A stretch of DNA of 64,000 nucleotides from positions 1,148 through 65,147 of the forward strand of contig NZ_AUHN01000012.1 of NCBI RefSeq assembly GCF_000423205.1. Direction: 5' to 3'. The notes under the pieces are model-generated. The model did not search any database. It had not been told where the DNA came from and saw only the letters and a list, made by a program, of their open reading frames with translations. This document shows, piece by piece, positions 34,685 through 43,239 of this stretch. Source of the DNA: Jonesia quinghaiensis DSM 15701 (GTDB lineage Bacteria > Actinomycetota > Actinomycetes > Actinomycetales > Cellulomonadaceae). Every line of letters starts with the position of its first letter. The stretch's first letter is position 1. The position numbers were made by a program, and so were the translations under genes.

Positions 34685-35968
34685 ATGGGCGAGACACAGC
34701 ACGACACAAACCACAGCCACGCGCCAAGCGCGAGACACCACACAACCATCACCCGCCGAATGCGCCAAGCGCTCGCAGTTGGGACCGCAACTGTTTTGGG
34801 CATCCTTGGGGCAACGGTGCCCGCGCATGCGACAGCACCTGCACCAGTACAGAACGTCATCACAGCGAAAACGCAAAAGTTCGCGTACCCACTTAAGGCG
34901 AAGAGTTACCGAATTTCCTCAAAATTCGGTGCACGCTGTATTCCGGTACGTGGCGGCTCAACAATGCACCTCGGTGAAGACCTCGCAGCACCCAGTGACA
35001 GCAAGATTTATGCCATTGCCGATGGCACCGTGCGCTACACCGTCAACGGCACCTCACGTGCCGCCGGGTACATCGGGGTAGAACACAAAGTCAACGGACG
35101 CACCTACATCTCGGCATACGTTCACGTATGGAACGCCAAACGGTTCGTGAAAGTGGGAGACAAGGTCACTGCCGGGCAGAAAATTGGGCTGGTAGGTAAC
35201 TCTGGTGCATCAACAGCTCCACACCTTCACCTTGAACTCTGGCGTGACGCCTTCCATGGCAAGGGAACAGCAATCAACCCAGTGACCTTCCTCAAGGAAC
35301 GCGGGGTCGATGTTCGCGGAAAAGCGACCTCAGTGACTACTGCAAAAGCTCCAGCAACGTGTAGTTACTACACGGCGTTGTATTCGAGTTTGCGCACCGA
35401 TCCTTCGTCAACCGCAAAAGCGCTGACAACGCTGAAGCCGAACTCAGTCGTTGTTCACAAGCCAGGGCAATCAAAGGCCGGGTTCATCCCCGTCACCGTC
35501 GATGGCCGCACTGGCTGGGTTGCCATGGGAACCGTGCAGCCACGGCGCGCTGCGGTACCTGCCATCAAAAAGACTGTGCGATACCACGCTGTTGTGAAGA
35601 AAACCGTGGTGCGTAGCAAAACCAGCAGTACATCGGCAAAAGTGAAAACCATTGCCACGGGCACGAAGGTCAAGGTTCTCGACGTCCGCAAAAACGGATG
35701 GGCAAAGGTGTCGGTTCAGGGGAAAACTGGGTGGGTTAAGCCTGGAACAGTCCGCCTCACAGACAAGCGGTATCGCGTAACAGCAGCGACGACGATGCGT
35801 AAAACAGCGTGGAGTAAAGGCGCTGCGGTCTCTACTTTGGCGTCGCGGAAAACCGTGAATATCCGCGGTGCGGAATCTGGGTGGACCTACGTGAGCGTTG
35901 GTGGGAAAGACGGATGGGTGCCTAGCTCCTCAGTCAAATACTTCACGGTCAGCCGCATGGTCAACTAA
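34685..35968 (+). CDS. Secreted M23 (LytM) peptidoglycan peptidase with SH3 domains
   Basis: 427 residues. A long basic N-region and hydrophobic stretch end in VPAHATA near residue 50. The M23 domain spans about 80-215, with HLGED (H-x3-D zinc ligands) and HLHLELW (H-x-H), so the catalytic metal site is complete. Three SH3b-like repeats follow (about 225-290, 300-360, 365-425), with GWVAMGTVQP, GWVKPGTV and GWVPSSSVKY closing each; they bind cell wall. It probably trims peptide cross-links during growth or division. It stands alone between two strong hairpins. Confidence 0.9.
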   Translation: MGETQHDTNHSHAPSARHHTTITRRMRQALAVGTATVLGILGATVPAHATAPAPVQNVITAKTQKFAYPLKAKSYRISSKFGARCIPVRGGSTMHLGEDLAAPSDSKIYAIADGTVRYTVNGTSRAAGYIGVEHKVNGRTYISAYVHVWNAKRFVKVGDKVTAGQKIGLVGNSGASTAPHLHLELWRDAFHGKGTAINPVTFLKERGVDVRGKATSVTTAKAPATCSYYTALYSSLRTDPSSTAKALTTLKPNSVVVHKPGQSKAGFIPVTVDGRTGWVAMGTVQPRRAAVPAIKKTVRYHAVVKKTVVRSKTSSTSAKVKTIATGTKVKVLDVRKNGWAKVSVQGKTGWVKPGTVRLTDKRYRVTAATTMRKTAWSKGAAVSTLASRKTVNIRGAESGWTYVSVGGKDGWVPSSSVKYFTVSRMVN

Positions 35969-36026
35969 GTACTAACCTCGACAGGCCCTCTGTGGGCTTG
36001 AGTCCCGGAGAAGTTTCCTGCACACC

Positions 36027-36064
36027 AGAAGGGGTGCACATCCCCCTGGATGTGCACCCCTTCT
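36027..36064. terminator. Strong bidirectional hairpin
   Basis: A perfect 17-bp stem, AGAAGGGGTGCACATCC with its complement, and a CCCT loop, between the M23 gene and the convergent GlsB-like gene. Confidence 0.8.
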
Positions 36065-36132
36065 GAGTCCCCTCAGCGGTGAGGCCGAGGGGGCTGATGG
36101 GCAACTAGCCCACCGTTGCGCTGTTCAGCGTG

Positions 36133-36399
36133 TTATGGCTTTTTACGACCGCTGATTGCGCCCCAGATCACGAGGACGAGGAGTGCACCAATAAAGGCCC
36201 ACAACCAGGTCGCGAGGTCAAAGAAGGAGTCGTTGGTTTCGACTCCGAAGAGTGCACCGGCAAGCCACCCACCAAGGAGTGCTCCGACAACACCGATGAC
36301 GAGTGTAATGACCCAGCCACCGCCTGCGCGGCCTGGAAGAACAGCTCGAGCGATCGCTCCCATAATTAATCCGATGAGGATCCAGCTGATAATGCTCAT
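36133..36399 (-). CDS. GlsB/YeaQ/YmgE-family small membrane protein
   Basis: 88 residues from ATG 36399; the ATG six bases upstream touches the AAAGGA RBS and is less likely. Three hydrophobic segments with IISWILIGLIMGAIARAVLP and GGWVITLVIGVVGALLGGWL, the classic 'transglycosylase-associated' pattern. The family is stress-induced in many bacteria but its biochemical function is unknown. Single-gene unit. Confidence 0.85.
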   Translation of the reverse strand: MSIISWILIGLIMGAIARAVLPGRAGGGWVITLVIGVVGALLGGWLAGALFGVETNDSFFDLATWLWAFIGALLVLVIWGAISGRKKP

Positions 36400-36509
36400 T
36401 GTCATTCCTTTCGTCTGAATGGCGTTTTGGCCACGTCAAAACTCTGACACGTCGGAATGGCATGTGCATGTTGAGCGTAAGCGGTTGCGAGATCTCTCCC
36501 TTGGGTGCA

Positions 36510-38075
36510 CTATGCGCTCTTGCCCCCGTGGATGTCTGTGAGTTCGCTGGCATCAATCTGGGAGTTTCCCGCTAGATTTCCGCTGTTTTTGCTGTTCGCA
36601 AGGTCAGGGGCGGGAGTGCTACCAACTTTTTGCGGATTTGTCACGTGGTACAACTCCCCACCTCCTGTGGTGCGACGCACAATGATCGCCAACAACCATT
36701 CCAGTGGTCCGCGGGTGAAGAAGAACCGCCACACTGTTGCCGCGAACATGAACACCGCAACAGAACCGAGCCATGGTTTCCACGCGAAACCATCCGCGTT
36801 CATAGCCATGTCGCTGAGGAACCAGTAACTCACCACATGCGCGGTGTATGTAGTCAGTGACATGGACCCCATGGCAATGACTGGAAGTAGTGCGTAACGC
36901 ACCGTCGAACCGATGAGAAGGAAAAAGCCGATCAGGGCAATAGCGAACCCGCCCGAGCCAATAACCTCATGAGGTGTTGCGGTGTGAGGTTCAGCAGTTG
37001 CCCAGTTCTCCAGCAGTGTGGCGACATGATCAATAGGTGTGCTTCGCTCAACCGGTTCAGCGCTGACATCATCAGTAACCTGTGACCAGCAGTTCACGTT
37101 GCGTTGGGCGCCAGCTCCGTAGTCGCTAACCTCATCCCAACACTCCAAACCTGACAGGTCGATTTCCGTGGCATTTTCTCCATTGAGGAGGAACTCGCCA
37201 TCTTGAAGGTTGGCAGCTGCTATGGGGTCGGGGTAGGAACTGAGGTCTTTATTGCCCATGTCTTCGCTCGAGGAGTCGTCCTTGCTGGCCGTGTCCTTCT
37301 CGTAGAGCGAATCATCCTCAATGACCAGAGGCTCCCCAGAGAGCACAGAACTGATGGTGGCGGTTACGGGGACAGTGGCGTAACCCAGCAGGGCAAGTAC
37401 TGCGCCAATCCCAATGAGGGACAGTTGGTTGCGCATGGATGTCAACGATGTTCGCCCGATGGCGAGGCCGATGAGAATGAACGGAATCCACGACAATGCC
37501 GGGTAGGAACTGTTGAACAGCAACTCGGGCATCGGAGGGGACATGGCAGCCCGCTCTGCAAGCAGAGGAAGAACGTAAGTAAGGAAAGGGCCAAGAACGC
37601 TGAACACGGCGGCCCACAAGATCAACCAACGGCGGCGCATTGTCAAAAAAGCGAGAGCAACAATAAAGAGCAGAGCGTATGTCTGCAAAATGACAGAGAT
37701 CCCAGTGTTCATTGCGGCCAAGATACTGCCGAGCACAAAGATAAAGATTGCCCGAACGAGGATTTTGAAACGAGTCTGACTGAGTGCTTGTCCAGTGACA
37801 GGAGTGGTGCGCCCGGAGATAATCGCTAGCGAGACCCCAGCCAGCGTTGCAAAAAGAATGGAGGACCGGCCATTCACTAAACCACCCCAGGTGGAGGGTG
37901 AGGTGAGCTCCGGTGATGTCGACAGCATAAAGTGCGCTGCCATCATGCCCATCAAGGCGAACCCTCGAGCGAGGTCAATGCCGATCAAACGCGTCGAGCG
38001 CGTAGAGCCATCAGCGGATGCCCACCCCATGCGTTGAGCAATGGTGCGCCGTGTGGCTGTCAATGTACTGGTCAC
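36510..38075 (-). CDS. DUF418/HGSNAT-like multispan membrane protein
   Basis: 521 residues. It opens with RLIGIDLARGFALMGMMAAH, the pattern shared by DUF1624/HGSNAT-type and DUF418 proteins, and has about ten membrane segments. A 110-residue acidic extracytoplasmic insert (about 250-355) holds two Cys (LECWDE, VNCWSQ) that may pair. The C-terminal DUF418-like half has GSMSLTTYTAHVV and FFFTRGPLEWLL. Such proteins are suspected acyl or acetyl transferases acting on surface polymers. The start is uncertain: GTG 38075 overlaps AGGAG, while TTG 38063 has better spacing from AGGAGG. Confidence 0.75.
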   Translation of the reverse strand: MTSTLTATRRTIAQRMGWASADGSTRSTRLIGIDLARGFALMGMMAAHFMLSTSPELTSPSTWGGLVNGRSSILFATLAGVSLAIISGRTTPVTGQALSQTRFKILVRAIFIFVLGSILAAMNTGISVILQTYALLFIVALAFLTMRRRWLILWAAVFSVLGPFLTYVLPLLAERAAMSPPMPELLFNSSYPALSWIPFILIGLAIGRTSLTSMRNQLSLIGIGAVLALLGYATVPVTATISSVLSGEPLVIEDDSLYEKDTASKDDSSSEDMGNKDLSSYPDPIAAANLQDGEFLLNGENATEIDLSGLECWDEVSDYGAGAQRNVNCWSQVTDDVSAEPVERSTPIDHVATLLENWATAEPHTATPHEVIGSGGFAIALIGFFLLIGSTVRYALLPVIAMGSMSLTTYTAHVVSYWFLSDMAMNADGFAWKPWLGSVAVFMFAATVWRFFFTRGPLEWLLAIIVRRTTGGGELYHVTNPQKVGSTPAPDLANSKNSGNLAGNSQIDASELTDIHGGKSA

Positions 38076-38221
38076 CTCCTGATCCTAAAGAGTTTGCTCC
38101 CCGTGGGACATCATCCTCAAAGGGGACTTTGTGGCCTGGTTGCATCATTCTGCGGGGGCGTAACGAGTCATATGGTGGCATGATCGAGACGTCATCAACC
38201 GATGCACGACGAGGAGGACAT

Positions 38222-38647
38222 ATGTCAGACCCCAAATACGTCACTAGTGCAACCTCATGGGGCGGTGGCCGTCAAGGTCGAGTCGCAACCCAGGACACCA
38301 AAATCGATGTCGAACTTTCTGTGCCAGCTGGACTAGGCGGAGACGACGGCCCAGGCACCAACCCCGAACAGCTCTTTGCTGCAGCGTGGGCTTCCTGTTT
38401 CCACGGAGCGGTGAAAGCTATTGCCCGCAGCAAAAAGGTCGACGTCGGAGAATCTGCTGTGACAGTCACCGTCGCACTCAACGGCGAGTTTGACTCAGGT
38501 TTCTTCTTCACTGTCACCATTGAAGGCGAGTTCCCTGGTGTCGACACTGCTACTGCGCAAGAACTCCTCGAAGCAGCGCACGAGAAGTGCCCCTACTCCC
38601 GGGTTACCCGCGGAAACGCTGAGGTTGACCTCAAAGTCGCCGGGTAG
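38222..38647 (+). CDS. OsmC/Ohr-family organic hydroperoxide reductase
   Basis: 141 residues from ATG 38222 after GAGGAGGA. Both reactive cysteines are present: WASCFHGAVKAIA and HEKCPYSRVTRGN. The N-terminus (ATSWGGGRQGRVATQD) and GTNPEQLFAAAWASC fit the Ohr subgroup. Ohr reduces organic peroxides via dihydrolipoamide in the cytoplasm. No OhrR gene is adjacent. It lies between the divergent DUF418-like gene and the photoprotection region and ends in a hairpin. Confidence 0.9.
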   Translation: MSDPKYVTSATSWGGGRQGRVATQDTKIDVELSVPAGLGGDDGPGTNPEQLFAAAWASCFHGAVKAIARSKKVDVGESAVTVTVALNGEFDSGFFFTVTIEGEFPGVDTATAQELLEAAHEKCPYSRVTRGNAEVDLKVAG

Positions 38648-38722
38648 GTAGGCGTGTGGGCGCGGTGGGAAATGGCGTGCCCACTGTGGTGTCCTTGCGC
38701 CACGAAGTTCTGTCAAAGATCA

Positions 38723-38756
38723 ACGAAAGGCTCGACCTGTCGGTCGAGCCTTTCGT
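38723..38756 (+). terminator. Hairpin after the Ohr-family gene
   Basis: ACGAAAGGCTCGAC (38723-38736) pairs perfectly with GTCGAGCCTTTCGT (38743-38756). It separates the Ohr gene from the MMPL operon. Confidence 0.7.
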
Positions 38757-38770
38757 GCGCTACAGTAGAA

Positions 38771-38790
38771 CTAGTTAGCCAGACTAGATA
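38771..38790. promoter_or_regulatory. Putative CrtR (MarR-type) operator in front of the MMPL gene
   Basis: CTAGTTAGCCAGACTAGATA contains arms CTAGT...ACTAG and the block CTAGTTAGCC. The same words build the large palindrome between idi and crtR (CTAGTTAGGC, TTAGCCTATCTAG at 47541-47569). It lies 55 bp upstream of the MMPL ATG, beyond the hairpin of the previous gene. Confidence 0.55.
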
Positions 38791-38844
38791 CTTGCCTGGC
38801 GAATAAAAACGTATGGCTTAGCCACTGCACCCAAGGGACACCTC

Positions 38845-41049
38845 ATGACACCCCCAACACCCACCCGCCGTACCCCCAGATGGCGCACCCTGATAACTCC
38901 CCTGATCCTCGTCATTGTGTGGCTTGGTGCCGCAGCATTTGGTGGCCCACTCTTTGGCCGCGTCGAAGAAGTCTCCACCAACGACCAAACCCAGTTCCTT
39001 CCCTCCTCCGCTGGCGCTACCCGCGTGCAAGAAGAACTCAGCAGATTCCTTGGCGATGACACCATCCCAGCTATCGCACTCATCACCACAGCAAACGGTG
39101 AACCCCTCACTGGCCCAGACCTTGAAGCAATAACCACAGCAGTTGCACAAGCAGCCACAGACATCGGCGCGCTAGGTGAACCCAGCCCAGCGATACCCGC
39201 CGAAGACGGACTCGCAGCCCAAGCCTTCCTAGCCCTCGCCTCAGACGGCGAAACCGCAGAACAAGTCACCGAACTCAGCGACCACCTCACCGAAGCGCTC
39301 CCTGACAACCTTGAGGTCTACATCACCGGCCCTGCAGGGCTCACCGCCGACCTCTCCAGCGCCTTCGCTGGAATCGACGGCATCCTCCTCGCCGCAGCGC
39401 TACTGGCAGTCCTCATCATCTTGGTGATCGTCTACCGCTCACCCATCTTGCCCTTCGCAGTGCTCTTCACCTCAGTGTTCGCCCTCGCCGGGGCACTCGG
39501 AGTCGTTTTTGTCCTCGCGCAAGAAGGCGTCCTCCTGCTGTCCTCCCAAACCCAAGGGATCCTGTTCATCCTCGTTATTGGGGCCGCAACCGACTACGGA
39601 CTGCTGTATACAGCTAGATTCCGGGAAGAACTGCGTAACTACGCTGACACTTATCAAGCCACTAAAGCGGCGCTCCGTGGTTCAGTAGAACCAATCCTCG
39701 CATCGGGCGGAACAGTCATCGCAGGATTGCTGTGCCTGCTGTTGTCAGACCTCGAATCCAACCGAATCCTCGCACCAGTCGCCGCAACCGGCATCGTGTT
39801 CTCAATGCTCGCAGCATTCACCCTGCTACCTGCCATCCTGATGCTGCTCGGGCGCGCAGCGTTCTGGCCCCGCCGCCCAGTAGTTGACGAAACCCACTCA
39901 CCACTACCCACCAAGGGATTCTGGAAGCGCGTACCAGCGTTTGTTGAACGTCGCCCACGCCTCGTATGGGTGGCATCAACACTGATCTTGGTCGCAGGAA
40001 GCCTCGGAGTGTTCCAACTCAAAGCAGACGGGATTGCCTCCTCTGACCTCGTCATCGGGTACTCCCAAGCCCGCGAAGGTCAACAAAAACTCGCCGAACA
40101 CTTCCCCGGCGGCACCGGCTCACCCACCTACGTGCTGACCCCAGCCAGCCAATCCGCCGAGATCACCGAAACCCTCAACGCAATCAACGGCATAGCCACA
40201 GTCGACGAACCAGCAGTCGACGGCGACGACGCCCTCATTTCCGTCACCCTCAACGACGCCTCAGACTCCACCGCAGCGCAAAGCACCGTGAACAACATTC
40301 GTGCAGCGATGCCAGAGGGAACCTACGTCGGAGGAAGCACCGCAACAGCAATCGACTCCAACGACGCATCCATCCGCGACCGCAACCTCATCATCCCCGT
40401 GGTGCTCGCCGTGATCGTCCTGATCCTCGGGCTGCTCCTGCGAGCAGTAGTTGCCCCACTGATGCTCATAGCCACCGTGGTCCTGTCCTTCGGCACCGCA
40501 CTGGGAGTGTCCGCCTGGGTGTTCAACCACGTCTTCGACTTCCCCGGCGCAGAACCGGCCGTGCCACTCTTCGCCTTCGTGTTCCTCGTGGCACTAGGGA
40601 TCGACTACAACATCTTCCTCATGACCCGAGTGCGCGAAGAAGTCATCAAACATGGCCTCCACGACGGCATTACCCGCGGCCTAGCCATCACAGGCGGGGT
40701 CATCACCTCAGCCGGAATTGTCCTAGCAGCAACCTTCATGGCACTAGCCGTTATCCCCGTGCTATTCCTCGTGCAAATTTCCTTCATCGTGGCATTCGGT
40801 GTCCTCCTCGACACCCTGCTCGTGCGCACCCTGCTTGTGCCAGCACTATCCCACGAACTTGGACGCGCACTGTGGTGGCCCAGCCGACTATCCCGCCCAG
40901 GGGCAGTAGACCCAACCCCATCAACAACGCAAGGCCCTGCTGGTCACCCAGCTCACGCATCGGACGCTGAGCCCAGTGTCAGCACCGACGCTGCTAGCCG
41001 TCCAGCTCACGCCGCCGGGGACACCACTCAACCAGGAGGAAACCAGTGA
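38845..41049 (+). CDS. MMPL/RND-family transporter
   Basis: 734 residues. TM1 is near residue 15, followed by a periplasmic domain (40-165), five clustered TMs (ASSAFAGIDGILLAAALLAVL onwards), and the conserved GAATDYGLLYTARFREEL, in which Asp and Tyr of the D-Y pair are present. A second repeat carries LGIDYNIFLMTRVREEV, the matching D-Y pair for proton relay. The C-terminus is a hydrophilic tail. MMPL proteins export lipids or hydrophobic compounds. In Corynebacterium glutamicum an MMPL gene (cg0722) lies inside the carotenoid operon; here it sits convergent to the crt operon behind a similar operator, so a role with the C50 pigment or its precursors is plausible. Confidence 0.9.
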   Translation: MTPPTPTRRTPRWRTLITPLILVIVWLGAAAFGGPLFGRVEEVSTNDQTQFLPSSAGATRVQEELSRFLGDDTIPAIALITTANGEPLTGPDLEAITTAVAQAATDIGALGEPSPAIPAEDGLAAQAFLALASDGETAEQVTELSDHLTEALPDNLEVYITGPAGLTADLSSAFAGIDGILLAAALLAVLIILVIVYRSPILPFAVLFTSVFALAGALGVVFVLAQEGVLLLSSQTQGILFILVIGAATDYGLLYTARFREELRNYADTYQATKAALRGSVEPILASGGTVIAGLLCLLLSDLESNRILAPVAATGIVFSMLAAFTLLPAILMLLGRAAFWPRRPVVDETHSPLPTKGFWKRVPAFVERRPRLVWVASTLILVAGSLGVFQLKADGIASSDLVIGYSQAREGQQKLAEHFPGGTGSPTYVLTPASQSAEITETLNAINGIATVDEPAVDGDDALISVTLNDASDSTAAQSTVNNIRAAMPEGTYVGGSTATAIDSNDASIRDRNLIIPVVLAVIVLILGLLLRAVVAPLMLIATVVLSFGTALGVSAWVFNHVFDFPGAEPAVPLFAFVFLVALGIDYNIFLMTRVREEVIKHGLHDGITRGLAITGGVITSAGIVLAATFMALAVIPVLFLVQISFIVAFGVLLDTLLVRTLLVPALSHELGRALWWPSRLSRPGAVDPTPSTTQGPAGHPAHASDAEPSVSTDAASRPAHAAGDTTQPGGNQ

Positions 41050-41504
41050 GAATTTGGAGCCTCGACCCCGCATACCTTGATCGCCAGGCCCTCATTGCTT
41101 GCTGGCGAGAAACCCTCCTTGCGCAGGCGGTCCTGCACGGCAACACCAAGGGCTACACAAACCACCCGCAACTGCACAGATTTAAGGAAGCTGAAGACCC
41201 CAAACAAGCGATTGTTGATTACCTTCACATCCTCGCTGATGAGGCAGATGCCCGCGGGTACAAATTCAACCGCACCCGGTTGCTGGGGGAGAGGTTACCT
41301 AACCCCGTGATCATGACCGTCACTGACGGGCAACTGCGCTACGAACTTGCCCACCTCATCAACAAACTCACAGCCCGCAGCCCACAGGTATTGGACAAGC
41401 TCCGGCTTGAGGAACCCACCCTCGAACTGGACACCTACCTACCGCGAACACATCGACTATTTACGATGATCCCAGGCGACGTAGAGCACTGGGAACGGGT
41501 CTAA
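41046..41504 (+). CDS. Pyrimidine dimer DNA glycosylase/endonuclease V family protein
   Basis: 152 residues. The GTG start overlaps the MMPL stop (GTGA), preceded by AGGAGGAAAC, so the two are translationally coupled. It begins RIWSLDPAYLDRQALIACWR and contains YTNHPQLHRFKEAEDP and EADARGYKFNRTRL, all hallmarks of the bacterial PF03013 group related to T4 endonuclease V. That family incises DNA at cyclobutane pyrimidine dimers formed by UV. Its coupling to an MMPL gene under a CrtR-like site next to the carotenoid cluster points to a light/UV protection unit. Confidence 0.85.
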   Translation: MRIWSLDPAYLDRQALIACWRETLLAQAVLHGNTKGYTNHPQLHRFKEAEDPKQAIVDYLHILADEADARGYKFNRTRLLGERLPNPVIMTVTDGQLRYELAHLINKLTARSPQVLDKLRLEEPTLELDTYLPRTHRLFTMIPGDVEHWERV

Positions 41505-41525
41505 CTGCAGGTAACCGCAACTATC

Positions 41526-41558
41526 AGCGGGCGCTAGCGATGTTTGCTAGCGCCCGCT
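41526..41558. terminator. Strong hairpin between convergent operons
   Basis: AGCGGGCGCTAGC (41526-41538) and GCTAGCGCCCGCT (41546-41558) form a perfect 13-bp stem between the MMPL-glycosylase unit and crtEb. The stretch up to 41671 holds nothing else visible. Confidence 0.75.
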
Positions 41559-41671
41559 GTGCTGTGTACGCGCTGCGAATCACACATCCATATGCGCGTT
41601 GCGAAACCACGAATTCATCGCACGGTGTGAGGGCTCATGATGCGCGGTGGCCAAAGGAAGCGCTATTGGGG

Positions 41672-42532
41672 TCAGTCCAGAATGAACGTGCTGATCAGGA
41701 TCACTTGGGTGATGTAGAAGCCAGCGAAAAGGTTCAGCCACATGAATCTGCGCCACCCGCGCCGGGTGTCTGTTGCGTGGGCGTCGTCAACGTTCCAATA
41801 CATGATTGTTGATGCCACATAGAGCAGCGGCACGACCGCGCACACTTGCACGGCGGCGCTACCGCTTACCAGGAGGAGCACGGCTGACAGAAGGTACAGC
41901 ACAACGGTGAACCGTGCTGTGAATTGCGCCCCAACCACTGTTGCAATGGAGCCGATGCCCCCCTCACGGTCCGCTTGAACGTCCTGAATCGCCCCGAAGG
42001 CGTGTGATGCCATGCCCCAGGCAAAGAAGGACGCTAAAACCCATCCGGTGACACCGCCTAGGGGTGCTCCGGTGACGACCGCACCAAAAAGCGCGGGTGA
42101 AACAAAGTGGTAGGACGAGGTGATGGAGTCGATGAAGGGGCGTTCTTTGAATCGCAGCCCGGCAAGTGAATACGCAACGACAGCGAAGCAGGAGGTGAGG
42201 AAAACGGCCCGGGCCGCCCATGAGGTTACCGCCAGGGTGTAGATCACGAACGGCGTGCAGGTGATGACGGTGGCGATTAGTGTTGCCCGGTGCATTGACC
42301 GGTCCAACACGATGCCTTCCATCCCGGTTTTCCTCGGGTTGCGTAGGTCGGATTCGTAGTCAAATACGTCGTTGATCCCGTACATGGCCAGGTTGTATGG
42401 GATGAGGAAAAACAGGGTGAGGATGCTGAAGAACACCCAGTCATTGCCGCCGGTGAGCAGGTAGGCGGCGGCGAATGGGTATGCGGTGTTGATCCAGGAA
42501 AACGGGCGGGATGTTGCGACGAGCTGTTTCAC
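41672..42532 (-). CDS. crtEb: Lycopene elongase, UbiA-type prenyltransferase
   Basis: 286 residues from GTG 42532, which overlaps the crtYf stop (GTGA); the longer frame upstream is antisense noise. About eight membrane segments. The prenyl-diphosphate/Mg motif NDVFDYESD (N-D-x-x-D-x-x-x-D) and second Asp motif DVQADREGG are present. In C. glutamicum and Micrococcus, CrtEb adds two dimethylallyl units to lycopene to give the acyclic C50 flavuxanthin. Last gene of the operon, consistent with the C50 branch. Confidence 0.9.
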   Translation of the reverse strand: MKQLVATSRPFSWINTAYPFAAAYLLTGGNDWVFFSILTLFFLIPYNLAMYGINDVFDYESDLRNPRKTGMEGIVLDRSMHRATLIATVITCTPFVIYTLAVTSWAARAVFLTSCFAVVAYSLAGLRFKERPFIDSITSSYHFVSPALFGAVVTGAPLGGVTGWVLASFFAWGMASHAFGAIQDVQADREGGIGSIATVVGAQFTARFTVVLYLLSAVLLLVSGSAAVQVCAVVPLLYVASTIMYWNVDDAHATDTRRGWRRFMWLNLFAGFYITQVILISTFILD

Positions 42533-42915
42533 TGGGGTCCTTCGGCGGGTGGTGGGGAAGCATCGTTGGTGCCCTCTTGCGGGCTGGGACTGTGTCGCTC
42601 GCTGTTGCGCGCATCGAGTGCGAGCAGGAGGCAGGGGCCAGCGAGGCCGGCAGCTATAGGCCAACCGAGGTCTTCCAGCGGCGCATACCAGATGGTGATT
42701 CCTGACAGTTTGTTTTCGTCGTAGCGGAAGAGGTCGGCTGCGATCATCAGTGAATCGAAAATGATGGTAAGTACACACAGCACGATGATGCTCAGCGTCA
42801 CAGCCACCCAAAACCGTGGTGGTACTGCCCCGCGGCGGGCCGCGTACTGGTAGGCCACGGCGGCGATGATCGCGGGGACAATCACGGTGATGAGGGCGAG
42901 AACGGGGTAGGTCAT
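42529..42915 (-). CDS. crtYf: C50 carotenoid cyclase subunit CrtYf-type
   Basis: 128 residues from ATG 42915, which overlaps the crtYe stop (ATGA). It is a small lycopene-cyclase-domain membrane protein with three hydrophobic segments and the characteristic PLEDLGWPIAAGL (the P-x-E-x-x block). The C-terminal 25 residues are hydrophilic and Pro/Ser/Glu-rich. Together with CrtYe it forms a heterodimeric cyclase acting on C50 carotenoids; whether epsilon (decaprenoxanthin), gamma (sarcinaxanthin) or beta rings are made cannot be told from sequence reading alone. Confidence 0.88.
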   Translation of the reverse strand: MTYPVLALITVIVPAIIAAVAYQYAARRGAVPPRFWVAVTLSIIVLCVLTIIFDSLMIAADLFRYDENKLSGITIWYAPLEDLGWPIAAGLAGPCLLLALDARNSERHSPSPQEGTNDASPPPAEGPQ

Positions 42916-43238
42916 TGCTGGCCTTCGGTGCGGTTGAGGAGGCGCCACATCGCACCATATCCCACGAGGGAGAGGTGGGACAGGAACAGGATGAAGAATA
43001 GCTCTTCGATGGGGAAGTGCGGCGCAAGGTGAATGCCGATGAGTGCCGGTGATTCACCAATTCCGTACAGTTCGTAGGCGATCGCTAGCACATCGATGCT
43101 GATGAAAAGCACGGTGAGGATCGCGATGACAGTCAGGGCTGCGCGGGGCTTGTCCCACACCGCGAGGCGCCAGCGTGCGTCCATGAGGGCGATCCCCAGG
43201 TGTGAGAAGAGGATCGCCCCAAGGTACAGACCTGTCAT
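42912..43238 (-). CDS. crtYe: C50 carotenoid cyclase subunit CrtYe-type
   Basis: 108 residues and three membrane segments, with FPIEELFFILFLSHLSLVGY, the conserved P-x-E-E block of heterodimeric lycopene cyclases. One base separates the crtI stop from its ATG, and its stop overlaps crtYf. It acts in the membrane with CrtYf. Confidence 0.88.
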   Translation of the reverse strand: MTGLYLGAILFSHLGIALMDARWRLAVWDKPRAALTVIAILTVLFISIDVLAIAYELYGIGESPALIGIHLAPHFPIEELFFILFLSHLSLVGYGAMWRLLNRTEGQQ

Positions 43239-43239
43239 G

